A stretch of 64,000 bases of DNA from Pseudomonas congelans (GTDB lineage Bacteria; Pseudomonadota; Gammaproteobacteria; Pseudomonadales; Pseudomonadaceae), in contig NZ_FNJH01000006.1 in assembly GCF_900103225.1 (NCBI RefSeq), positions 1 through 64,000 on the forward strand. The letters run 5' to 3'. Under the pieces are notes generated by a model. It had not been told where the DNA came from and did no database searches. It saw only the letters and a list, made by a program, of their open reading frames with translations. Position 1 is the first letter of the stretch, and the number at the start of each line of letters is the position of its first letter. This document shows, one piece after another, positions 46,356 to 54,699 of this stretch. The position numbers and the translations under genes were made by a program.

Positions 46356-47668
46356 GGCGTTGCCTCGTTTGACTCGATGCTGGCCTGAGCCTGGTGCATC
46401 TGGTGAAACAGCCCCAGCAGCTCGTTGGCCCGCAACGTCGTCTGGCGCAGGGCCAGATCGATGCTCTGGCGACCCGCGAGCGCATTCTCCATTTCCTGCG
46501 ACCAGATCAGACGCATCAGCGTGATAAAACCGCAGCGCAAGGGCGCGGAGGGCTGCCCGTCGATATCGTTCAGCGCTGTCAGTCCGAGCGTGATTGCCGA
46601 TGGCTCGCTGGCTGTGGATTGCAAACGTGCAGCGGCAGCCTGAGTGACGGGCAGGTAGCCCGTCCGTGCGCTGAACATCAACTGGTTGTCCGGCTGCAGC
46701 ACGAACGCCAGGAATTCCGAGACCAGCCGGTAATCCCTGACAGAATGCCCGCGCATCACCCATAGCGATGAACCTCCGGGGGCGTTGGCGCGTCGCTGGC
46801 TGCCCGCGTAGATCGGCAGTGCCGTGACCTGGATATCGGATCTGAGCGTGCTGTGCACAACATTCCACGCCCCGGTGGAGTCGATCAGCATGGCGCAGTC
46901 GTCGGTGGCAAATGCCAGTGCCTGCTGTCCGCTGCGAGTGGCATCCTCATGGACCACCAGGCCTTCACGGGTCCATTGCGCGAGGTCTTTCATGAGGCGC
47001 AGATGGGGGCCTTCGTCGAATTGATATCGGTCACTGCCTGCGGAGCGAATCGCGATGTCAGTACCTTGCGCTGCACTGGTCTGCTCCAGCCAGATCCAGG
47101 GCGCAAACGCGCTGACGACCGGGCATTTCTGACCGTTTTTCTTCAGGGCCCGCAAGGCCTCCGCAAAGGCTTGCCAGGTGGCGGGCGGCTCACTGATTCC
47201 TGCAGCAGCCAGCGCATTCCGGTGCGTGTAGAGCACGGCTGTGGATGCCGCAAAAGGTTGCGCCGCGAGCGTGCCGTGATCGTCGGCGTAGTAGCGCCGC
47301 AAGGCTGGGAGAAAGGTGTCGTCGGGATAGGCCCTGTGGTGATCGGCCATGATCGCCTCTACAGGTCGGGTGGCACCGCCCAAGAGCATGTCAGGTGTGG
47401 CGACGTCGTAAATCTCCACCAGTGCCGGGCCTATGCCCGCCCGGTAAGCGGCTACGGTTTTCTGCAGCGTTTGCTCATAGCTGCCTTGGGAAACACAGTG
47501 CAGACGATCACTTTCTTCACGTTGTGAATTGAAGCTTCTGCACAGATCAGCGATGGCACTCCCGGCCGCGCCACCGTGGCTGTACCAGAACTCGGCCGGA
47601 GCAGCGAAGGCATGTGCAGCGAGCGGCAGCAGGGCCAGCGCGGAAAACATCTTACGGATGGAAGGCAT
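46352..47668 (-). CDS. ugpB: Periplasmic glycerophosphodiester-binding protein, UgpB-like
   Basis: This protein of 438 residues (start ATG 47668; a GTG at 47680 is also possible) has a signal peptide ending about AHAFA. It matches the layout of E. coli UgpB, whose ligands are glycerol-3-phosphate and glycerophosphocholine: FWYSHGG for FWHSMEG, QPFAASTAVLY for QPFNSSTPVLY, then SLWVM, TGYLPVT and an arginine in the C-terminal region. It is the first gene of the operon. A 33-bp element shared with the tonB promoter lies 27 bases upstream; a start just after its -10-like hexamer favours the ATG over the GTG. Confidence 0.87.
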   Translation of the reverse strand: MPSIRKMFSALALLPLAAHAFAAPAEFWYSHGGAAGSAIADLCRSFNSQREESDRLHCVSQGSYEQTLQKTVAAYRAGIGPALVEIYDVATPDMLLGGATRPVEAIMADHHRAYPDDTFLPALRRYYADDHGTLAAQPFAASTAVLYTHRNALAAAGISEPPATWQAFAEALRALKKNGQKCPVVSAFAPWIWLEQTSAAQGTDIAIRSAGSDRYQFDEGPHLRLMKDLAQWTREGLVVHEDATRSGQQALAFATDDCAMLIDSTGAWNVVHSTLRSDIQVTALPIYAGSQRRANAPGGSSLWVMRGHSVRDYRLVSEFLAFVLQPDNQLMFSARTGYLPVTQAAAARLQSTASEPSAITLGLTALNDIDGQPSAPLRCGFITLMRLIWSQEMENALAGRQSIDLALRQTTLRANELLGLFHQMHQAQASIESNEATP

Positions 47669-47694
47669 GAGGACACTCACAAGAACTCAATGCC

Positions 47695-47727
47695 ATTTAA
47701 TACAGGTTGTGTGTAGTATTTGTGACC
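47695..47727 (-). promoter_or_regulatory. Shared promoter/operator element of the ugp-like operon
   Basis: Read on the minus strand it runs from GGTCACAA through TACACACAAC to TATTAA (a -10-like hexamer at 47702-47697), but with no -35 consensus, as expected for an activated promoter. It matches 63510-63542 before tonB at 26 of 33 positions, including an identical 10-base core (47706-47715). The GTCA-CAA half resembles one half of a Pho box, but the second half is poor. The adjacent ROK protein is an alternative regulator. Confidence 0.6.
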
Positions 47728-47833
47728 TGCGCGACTTTTATTAAATTTTCATGATTGAAGTGTGCAATGGATGGTGGGCGATACACTGCTTCGCACGCCG
47801 ACTGTTTCAATCCTCCTATGATTTGAAGATTCC

Positions 47834-48964
47834 ATGCCTCTCGACCTCGACACGCCACTTCATTCGCACCAGCCGTTGAGCCTCAATGAACGCAAGTTGC
47901 TGGACATCCTTCGTCGTCGAGGCGCGATCACCCGTGCCACGGTTTCGACCGAGATGGACCTGGCTCAGCAGTCGGTGCACCGGCTGATCGAAGAGCTGAT
48001 CAGTCGTGGCCTGCTGCGCAGTGGCGAGCGCGTCAAGAACGGCCGCGGCCAGCCTAGCCCGCGCATCGAACTGGTCAACGAAGCGGTGTATGCCATCGGT
48101 GTATCGATCAACACCGACTCGGCAGTGGTCTGCGTAGCCGATCTGGGCTGCAATGTGCTGGAACAGGTCACCCTGCGCACGCCGCCGTTAAGTCGCAACA
48201 GCACGCTGGATTCGCTGGAAAAGACCATCGAACGCATGCTTCAGCGCAACGGCATCGAAGCGCAACGGGTCATCGGTATAGGCTTCGCGATTGCCGGCTT
48301 TTTTCTTGAGAACCGCCAGATCAATGCACCGGAACCGCTGCGCGACTGGTCATTGATGGACCTGCAACCGGTATTGGAAGAACGCTTCGGCATGCCGGTC
48401 TGGCTGGAAAACAACGCCACCACCGCAGCCATCGGCGAAAGCCTGGTAGGTGTGGGCGCCTGGGCCAGCAATTTCATCTACCTGTCGTTCAACTTCGGCT
48501 TCGGCGCGGGCGTCGTCATCAACGGCAAGCCGTATTTCGGCAGCCACGGCAACGCGGGCGAGATCACCCTCTACAACGACGAAGAGTCGATAAACCGCCC
48601 GGCCTTGCGCTACTTGCTGGAAGACCTGCATCAGAGTGGCGTGCAGGTCGACTCGATCGAAGACTTGCGCTTGCGCTTCGACCCCGACTGGCCCGGTGTG
48701 GATACCTGGGTGACACGCGTCAAGCCCACACTGGATCGCCTGATCAACGCACTGGCAGGCCTGTTCGATCCGCAGGCCGTGGTGTTTGGCGGGCAATTAC
48801 CGCCCGAGTTGGGAAAACGCCTGATCGCCGCGACGACCTTCTGGGGTACCCATCGCTACAACTCCCCACCGCCTCGGCCGCAGTTATTGCTGAGCGAGAC
48901 GCACGGGGATGCGGCAGCCTTGGGGGCGGCGCTGGTGCCGTTGAAGGAGCGGTTTTTTGTTTGA
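47834..48964 (+). CDS. ROK-family transcriptional regulator
   Basis: This 376-residue protein has a MarR-like winged helix (about 18-70, LLDILRRRGAITRATVSTEM then VHRLIEELISRGLL) followed by a ROK sugar-kinase-like domain with VIGIGFAIAGFF, NNATTAAIGE and FGAGVVINGKPYFGSHGNAGE. The usual ROK zinc cluster (CxCGxxGCxE) after the GHxxxxG-like motif is not present, so sugar kinase activity is unlikely. It is divergent from the ugp-like operon with 165 bases between them and is the natural candidate for its regulator. The inducer is unknown. Confidence 0.88.
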   Translation: MPLDLDTPLHSHQPLSLNERKLLDILRRRGAITRATVSTEMDLAQQSVHRLIEELISRGLLRSGERVKNGRGQPSPRIELVNEAVYAIGVSINTDSAVVCVADLGCNVLEQVTLRTPPLSRNSTLDSLEKTIERMLQRNGIEAQRVIGIGFAIAGFFLENRQINAPEPLRDWSLMDLQPVLEERFGMPVWLENNATTAAIGESLVGVGAWASNFIYLSFNFGFGAGVVINGKPYFGSHGNAGEITLYNDEESINRPALRYLLEDLHQSGVQVDSIEDLRLRFDPDWPGVDTWVTRVKPTLDRLINALAGLFDPQAVVFGGQLPPELGKRLIAATTFWGTHRYNSPPPRPQLLLSETHGDAAALGAALVPLKERFFV

Positions 48965-49037
48965 TCTGTCGCCAGTATCGATTCGAAGCGGGCATTCAAC
49001 GAATGATGACATCTACGCCAAAAGCATTTTGACGCCT

Positions 49038-49925
49038 TCAGCCATTCTGTCGCAGAACGTGCATCAGTTGTTCTACGGCAATGGCTTCAACGGCACCTTC
49101 GCTAACGTTCGGCTCAAAAACAGCACAGCAAGCCGATACATCGCCGTCGCCGATGCGATAGACAGCAATGACGCTGCCTGGTCCACAGCCCGTGTGCCCG
49201 GATAGAGAGTACCCACCGTCAATCGAACCTTGCATCAAGCCGAGGCCGTAGCCCGGCTTTATCCATGGGCGTCCTGGAATCGGGCCGCCTAGTGCTCGTG
49301 CTGTCTGCATTTCCTGAATCAAGTCTGTGGAGAGGATGTCTGCGCAGAAGAGTCGATCCAGAAATAGCGCTGCTTGCGAAATCGGGCCGATCAACAAGCC
49401 GTGGTAAACCCAGGCGGGGTCATAATTCGAGGTATTTCCCGGATGGGTCGTTTGTAAGTCTGCTCGCGTTTTAGCAAAGCGAGCGTTCGAGATGCCCAGA
49501 GGGGCAAGAGCACGTTGACTCACTGCATCGTCAAGCGTCAGATCAGTCAGTCGTTCAATTAGCCTGCCGATGAACAAGTAGCCGACGTTCGAGTAACGCC
49601 AGCCGTTTCCGGGGCTGTATCGAAGTCGAGTACCGTCAAGACGCCGCATCATTTCATCTGCTGCCCAGGCTGGCTCACCGTTAGCAACGGCGGTGTGATA
49701 CTCCGTAAGCTCTCCGTAATCAGCCAGGCCGGCTTCATGCCGCAGCAGCTGGCGTAACGTGAAAGGCTGATCGGAAACGGGGTCGTCCAACCTGATCAGT
49801 CCATCCCGTACCAATGATAGGGCTGTCGCAGCAAGGACCGTTTTCGTAAAGCTCCACCAAGGTGCCATCAGTTCTAATCGGTCTGGCGTCTGGGGCCGAC
49901 CATTTGACACGAGTGAAATGAGCAT
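49038..49925 (-). CDS. Serine hydrolase, beta-lactamase / penicillin-binding-protein fold
   Basis: This 295-residue protein has the class C-type motifs: SxxK as SFTK (S25-K28), YxN as YSN (about Y112) and an HTG in place of KTG near the C-terminus. No signal peptide is visible, so it is probably cytoplasmic and not a classical beta-lactamase. The distance from the start to the serine is shorter than usual in the fold. The frame stays open upstream with plausible residues (NIPGKP before M1) but no good start codon, so the N-terminus is uncertain. It is convergent with the ROK gene. Confidence 0.75.
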   Translation of the reverse strand: MLISLVSNGRPQTPDRLELMAPWWSFTKTVLAATALSLVRDGLIRLDDPVSDQPFTLRQLLRHEAGLADYGELTEYHTAVANGEPAWAADEMMRRLDGTRLRYSPGNGWRYSNVGYLFIGRLIERLTDLTLDDAVSQRALAPLGISNARFAKTRADLQTTHPGNTSNYDPAWVYHGLLIGPISQAALFLDRLFCADILSTDLIQEMQTARALGGPIPGRPWIKPGYGLGLMQGSIDGGYSLSGHTGCGPGSVIAVYRIGDGDVSACCAVFEPNVSEGAVEAIAVEQLMHVLRQNG

Positions 49926-50212
49926 TGGCTTCCCTGGAATGTTGAGCGGATCGATAGCTGGACAAGATATCTCAATTATTCTTCTTCGCCGGGGTGAAAA
50001 GTCAGCCGTTTGTGCGGTGCTGAACGACTGCTTTTGGCAGAACGCAGCCTGTGGTGTGGGCAGGCAGGTGTGTGGGCTGTCCGATTAATATTTATTTATG
50101 AAATCTGTGCTTAAGGTTCAAGAGCCTCGGCCGATTATCTATTAGATTGCCGAGCTTAAGTTGGCTCCAATCACTTTTGATTAAGACGTCAGTCTACATG
50201 TGGAGTTGACAA
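49926..50212. other. Intergenic region with inverted repeats before the PhnD-like gene
   Basis: No gene is seen. The sequence is AT-richer than the ribosomal region. It contains nested repeats: CTTAAG (50110-50115) with CTTAAG (50155-50160) outside, and CTCGGC (50126-50131) with GCCGAG (50149-50154) inside. They could form a stem ahead of the GTG start at 50213 and may be an operator or a terminator-like structure. Confidence 0.45.
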
Positions 50213-51064
50213 GTGAAGTTACGCCTAAGCTGCAAGGCTATAATGGTTGCCCTGTCTTTTGGCTTGTCTAATATGGCGGCTTCTGAAGAACTTAAGGTGT
50301 ACAATTTTTCGCCTGTCAATCAATACAATCTTAATCTTTCAGCCGGTTTCTGGAATCCAATCATAAAGTATGTGTCCGAAAAAAGCGGAGTGAATCTAAC
50401 GCTGAAGTTAGGGCGAACCTCCTCGGATACAACGAGTTATGTGCTCGCGCAAGAAGTTGATTTCGCTTTCACCAACCATCTTTTTAGTCCGGAACGCGAC
50501 AAGATGGGCTGGAAGGTGTTTGGTCGCCGTGACGCGCCCGCCCTCGAGGGGCAAATCGTGGTCCCTGCCGACTCGCCCATTCATAGCCTTTCGGAACTGG
50601 AGGGCAAGGAAGTCGTTTATCCGGGGCCCGAAGCGTTCATTGCTTATAAAGTCACGAACTCGGAACTGGTCAAGAAAGGGATCAATACGTCTACAGTGTT
50701 TGCCGGAAACATGGATGGCGCTTTCAGCCAACTCCTGAGCGGTAAGGCTCAAGCGATGGGGGCCAACTCACAGCTTGTCAGCGGCTACACGGAGAGAGAA
50801 GGGAAGCCGTTCCGCGTATTGTGGAGTTCGGCCTCGTTCAATGATTTAGCCCTCATGGCATCCCCTCGGGTTTCTAAAAAAGAACGTGATGCGGTAGCCG
50901 ACGCATTTTTCAATATGCCACATGATGCCTACGGTCGCCGGATTCTTCAGGAGGCGACCGAGCTGGTCCATGCACCGACACCGATTACTTTCATTCCCGC
51001 GACGGAAGCGGATTATGCGTCCTATCGAGCTTTTTATAATAGTTTGCCAGCAAACCTTAAGTAA
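50213..51064 (+). CDS. PhnD-like periplasmic binding protein paired with a GGDEF-EAL protein
   Basis: This 283-residue protein starts at GTG 50213 with a signal peptide ending near NMAAS. The rest has the phosphate/phosphonate-binding PhnD fold, with VDFAFTNHLFSPERD, IVVPADSPIHSLSELEGKEV and an SQLLSGKAQAMGANSQLVSGY stretch. There are no ABC permease genes beside it. It lies 31 bases before a membrane GGDEF-EAL gene, so I infer that it is a sensor subunit for the latter's periplasmic domain rather than an importer component. The ligand is unknown. Confidence 0.78.
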   Translation: MKLRLSCKAIMVALSFGLSNMAASEELKVYNFSPVNQYNLNLSAGFWNPIIKYVSEKSGVNLTLKLGRTSSDTTSYVLAQEVDFAFTNHLFSPERDKMGWKVFGRRDAPALEGQIVVPADSPIHSLSELEGKEVVYPGPEAFIAYKVTNSELVKKGINTSTVFAGNMDGAFSQLLSGKAQAMGANSQLVSGYTEREGKPFRVLWSSASFNDLALMASPRVSKKERDAVADAFFNMPHDAYGRRILQEATELVHAPTPITFIPATEADYASYRAFYNSLPANLK

Positions 51065-51095
51065 ATAATTCCAACCTTGGCTGGAGAGGCTGTTA

Positions 51096-54014
51096 ATGAA
51101 TTTCTTTAAAAGCCTGCTACCCAAATCACTGACATCGCGAATACTGGCGATGTTATGCATTCTGATACTGACTTTTTTGACGACGGGCCTGGGTCTGTTT
51201 TATAAAAACCAGCTGCTTCAGCATATTGAAGAGATACAAGACACCGCTAATATGCTGATCGAGGTAGCCGCGCAAGCGGTCGAGGAGAGTGTCGTCATCG
51301 GGGATTACGACACCATCAAAAGAACCCTCGAAAAAACCCTGGCTCGCTCGCCGTTCAAGTCGGCCATGTTTATTGACCTGTCGGGTGGAGTGATTCGCCT
51401 TGAGGCCGCCAGTGCGCCTCTTGGACGAGCCCCTGCGTGGATAGAGTCTGAAGTCGCCGCACGATTATTCGATGTCAATCGTCCGATCACTGTCGGCGGG
51501 AAAGATTATGGTGTGATGCGTCTGTCTTTTAATGCCGAGAGAATTGCTTCCGAACTCTATAGCCTGGTGATCCAGGCTACCCTGTTTGCAGTATTTTTTT
51601 TGCTGATAAGCTTGATGTTGATGGGGTTCATGATCAAGCGCTCGCTTGCCCACCTGGGCAAGCTTCACTCTTATGAAGCAGAAATCGCTTCAGGCGCAGT
51701 GGCAGCAGAAGCGATGTTGGTCGCTGATGCTCCCATGGAAATACAGGAGGCTATAAAAGCGGTAAACCGTACTGCCGCGAGTATGCGCAATCACTTTGGC
51801 CTGCGTATCGAGTCGTTGATGAATACCTTGGTGCAGCATAAAAATGCCTTGGATGAGGTGTCAATCGTTTGCGAAGTTTCGGCCTCCGGACGTATCACTT
51901 ACGTTAACGAGCGATTCGTAACAAGCTCTCAGCATTCGCGAGCCGAGCTTTTAGAGTTGACGATCGATGAAGTCTGGACCGGCATGTCTTCAGCCAATGA
52001 ACCCTGGCAATGGGCGCCGGAAAATGAGGTGTGGAACGGCGAGGTCAGGCTTTCAGGTCGTACCGGTAAGGTGGCATGGCATCGACGCACTGTCATACCT
52101 ATTCTCGATGACCTGGGCTGCGTTGAAAAATATATCTGTATCGATATCGATATTACAGATCGAAAAGAGTTTGAGGTGGCGATTCTGGATAACGCCAGAA
52201 GGCAAAACCTTATCGCCCTGTTTGGCCAGCAGGCATTGACAGAAGAAAACGTCAGTGCTCTGGGTGAACTGGCAGCACTGACGGCGGCGCAAGGACTAAA
52301 CCTGAGCAAGGCGGCGTTATTAGTCGTTGATCAAGTGAGCCATGAGATCATCCTCAAGGCGGAGTTTGGCTTGACCCACGTTGAAGTCCGCAGTGGTTAT
52401 CATGATGGGTTTTTTAAGGGTACTGCTTCTTCCGCCGGTTTTGTCATTAACTCTGATGCGCCTGATAATAGCTACACGCTGCTTCCTGATGAAACAGTGG
52501 GCGCTTACAGCATTAGAAGTGGTCTAGAGGTTGATATATCGTGCAGGGAAGTTTTCAAAGGCGTTCTTGGAGTGTATGCCAGCACTGATTACCCCTTTAC
52601 ACGTGAAGATGTCAGCTACCTTCAAACACTTGCCAACCTCTTGGCAGCCGCGCTTGAAAGGTATGACGCAAAGAAAAAGCTCACCTATCTGGCCGAAAAT
52701 GATTCGCTCACCCATCTGCCTAATCGCTGGTTTCTCAGCAATTACCTGCGCGAGATAATCAGTCGGAAAACCTCATCGCCAGATGCGGTAAGCGTCATAT
52801 TCATAGATTTGGACAGATTCAAAGCCGTGAATGACACCATGGGGCATTCAGTGGGCGATCAATTGCTTATTCAGGCAGGTCGACGCTTGAAAGACTGCAT
52901 TGATGAAAATAGCGTAGTTGCGCGGCTGGGAGGCGATGAATTTTCGATCGTTGTCACACACCCTGTTTATTCCGAGAGCCTCATCAAATCGCTTGCAGCC
53001 CATGTTGTTGATGCGTTGGGAAAACCGTTCAACCTTGGCGGCCAAGATGTGTTTGTTTCGGCGAGTGTAGGTATTGCTAATTATCCGTTTGACGGGCGTG
53101 ACACGGGCGTTATCTTAAAAAATGCGGATACCGCCATGTACCATGCGAAAAAAAGTGGCCGTAATAATTTCAAGTTTTACAACGCCACGATGAACGAAAG
53201 TTTAACTAAGCGCTTGCAAACTGAAACGCTATTGCGGGGGGCGCTTGAGCGCAATGAGTTTATTCTGCATTTTCAGCCAAAGGTCAGCCTTGTCGACGGC
53301 AGGATAAGTGGTTTGGAGGCGTTATTGCGGTGGAATCATCCAGAGCAAGGTATGGTTTCTCCGGCTGATTTTATCCCTATTCTTGAGGACACTGGCCTGA
53401 TCATTCCTGTCGGCGTGTGGGTTATCCGAACAGTCTGTGAAACCCTGAAAAGCTGGGAAGAGAATAATATAAGGCTAGTACCGATCGCCATCAATTTGTC
53501 CGTCAGGCAGCTTCAGGTAAAAGGCTTGGCCGAGACCGTCAAGCATATCGTTGAAGCATACGGTATCAACCCTGCTCTTTTAGAGTTCGAACTGACCGAG
53601 TCGATGCTGATGATCGATCCCGAGTCGGCAGTAGAAATACTTCGAGATATAAAGTCGTATGGCATCAGTCTTTCGGTCGATGATTTCGGAACGGGCTATT
53701 CCAGTTTGGCCTACTTGAAGCGATTTCCCCTGGATGCCCTCAAAATCGACAGGGCGTTCATAAAGGACATCACAAGCAATCATGAGGACGCCGCTATCAC
53801 CAGGGCGGTAATCGTATTGGCGCACGAATTAGGCCTTAAAGTCATTGCAGAAGGCGTCGAAACAGTTGACCAGTTAGAGCTGCTTGTGACGTATGGCTGC
53901 GATCAAATGCAGGGTTATCTGTTTAGTAAGCCTGTCATCAGTGATGAGTGTGCGGCTATGGTTAAAGCGTCACGTAGCCTGAATGTAAGGTTTTCTGAAA
54001 GTGGTGTTGCGTAA
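51096..54014 (+). CDS. Membrane GGDEF-EAL cyclic-di-GMP signalling protein with PAS and GAF domains
   Basis: This 972-residue protein has membrane helices at about 14-36 and 157-180 bracketing a periplasmic sensor (37-156). A PAS domain (about 245-355, ending DIDITDRKEFE) and a GAF-like domain (about 370-530) follow. The GGDEF domain has RLGGDEFSIV (GGDEF near 612-616) and the EAL domain has GLEALLRWNHP (near 741), ELTESMLM and DDFGTGYSSL. Both catalytic motifs are intact, so it may make and degrade cyclic-di-GMP. The RxxD inhibitory site before GGDEF is absent (DENS). It likely receives its signal from the PhnD-like partner. Confidence 0.93.
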   Translation: MNFFKSLLPKSLTSRILAMLCILILTFLTTGLGLFYKNQLLQHIEEIQDTANMLIEVAAQAVEESVVIGDYDTIKRTLEKTLARSPFKSAMFIDLSGGVIRLEAASAPLGRAPAWIESEVAARLFDVNRPITVGGKDYGVMRLSFNAERIASELYSLVIQATLFAVFFLLISLMLMGFMIKRSLAHLGKLHSYEAEIASGAVAAEAMLVADAPMEIQEAIKAVNRTAASMRNHFGLRIESLMNTLVQHKNALDEVSIVCEVSASGRITYVNERFVTSSQHSRAELLELTIDEVWTGMSSANEPWQWAPENEVWNGEVRLSGRTGKVAWHRRTVIPILDDLGCVEKYICIDIDITDRKEFEVAILDNARRQNLIALFGQQALTEENVSALGELAALTAAQGLNLSKAALLVVDQVSHEIILKAEFGLTHVEVRSGYHDGFFKGTASSAGFVINSDAPDNSYTLLPDETVGAYSIRSGLEVDISCREVFKGVLGVYASTDYPFTREDVSYLQTLANLLAAALERYDAKKKLTYLAENDSLTHLPNRWFLSNYLREIISRKTSSPDAVSVIFIDLDRFKAVNDTMGHSVGDQLLIQAGRRLKDCIDENSVVARLGGDEFSIVVTHPVYSESLIKSLAAHVVDALGKPFNLGGQDVFVSASVGIANYPFDGRDTGVILKNADTAMYHAKKSGRNNFKFYNATMNESLTKRLQTETLLRGALERNEFILHFQPKVSLVDGRISGLEALLRWNHPEQGMVSPADFIPILEDTGLIIPVGVWVIRTVCETLKSWEENNIRLVPIAINLSVRQLQVKGLAETVKHIVEAYGINPALLEFELTESMLMIDPESAVEILRDIKSYGISLSVDDFGTGYSSLAYLKRFPLDALKIDRAFIKDITSNHEDAAITRAVIVLAHELGLKVIAEGVETVDQLELLVTYGCDQMQGYLFSKPVISDECAAMVKASRSLNVRFSESGVA

Positions 54015-54047
54015 CGTAGTATTGATCGCGTCTGCGAGAGCAGTCAT

Positions 54048-54078
54048 GGCAGGCCGCTGTACGTGGCGGCTGCCTTTG
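54048..54078 (+). terminator. Possible terminator after the GGDEF-EAL gene
   Basis: GGCAGGCCGC (54048-54057) can pair with GCGGCTGCC (about 54066-54074) with one bulge, and TTT follows. The T-run is short. It lies 34 bases after the stop codon. Confidence 0.4.
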
Positions 54079-54119
54079 GCTCAGCGTGGGTAAAAACGAT
54101 CGATTCCAAAAGGATGAAA

Positions 54120-54686
54120 ATGACGTTGACTGTCAAGCGGTTGATCAAGATAGCAATGGCCAATCCATTAAACGCTGAAATCATCTCACGCTTACCTTCA
54201 CTCGGCTTGGATCAATGCATGCTCACTGCTGGCTGCCTGTTCCAAGCAGTCTGGAATCATCAGTCTCACCTGCCATCAGCCTGGGGCGTGAAGGATTACG
54301 ACGTTTTTTACTTCGACAATGATCTGTCTTGGGAGGCAGAGAATGAGGTCATCGATTCTGTTCTGCGTCTCTTCCAGGACGTCGACGTTAACATTGAGAT
54401 CAAAAATCAGGCTCGCGTTCATCTGTGGTACAGCCAGCGGTTTGGCGGGGATTATCCCCAGCTTCAGTCGGCTAAAGACGGGATTGATCGCTACCTGATT
54501 GCCGGTACCTGCATTGGTTTGGATGTTGAAACTGGCGAAATCTATGCTCCCAATGGCTTGGCCGACACCGAGCAAGGGCTACTTCGTATCAATCCAAAGA
54601 ATCCCAAGCCGGATCTGTTCGATCAGAAGGCGAAAAGTTATCAGGCTCGCTGGCCCTGGCTCAAGATCGTAGATCCCCAAAGCTGA
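54120..54686 (+). CDS. Nucleotidyltransferase-fold family protein (NTP_transf_6, former DUF925)
   Basis: This 188-residue protein has the family core GCLFQAVWNHQSHLPSAWGV followed by the acidic KDYDVFYFDNDLSWE motif, which holds the metal-binding DxD-like aspartates. Length and content fit small bacterial proteins of this family, whose substrate is not known. The frame opens at 54063, but the ATG at 54120 has an AAAGG six bases upstream; 54114 is a second possibility. Nothing in the neighbourhood suggests a role. Confidence 0.78.
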   Translation: MTLTVKRLIKIAMANPLNAEIISRLPSLGLDQCMLTAGCLFQAVWNHQSHLPSAWGVKDYDVFYFDNDLSWEAENEVIDSVLRLFQDVDVNIEIKNQARVHLWYSQRFGGDYPQLQSAKDGIDRYLIAGTCIGLDVETGEIYAPNGLADTEQGLLRINPKNPKPDLFDQKAKSYQARWPWLKIVDPQS

Positions 54687-54699
54687 GTCGGAACGCGAG

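Noticed and set aside
47699..47720. AATAC-N12-GTATT inverted repeat as a stand-alone ROK operator
   Set aside because: The arms are short and lie inside the larger element shared with the tonB promoter, where the symmetry is better. It is reported as part of that element only.
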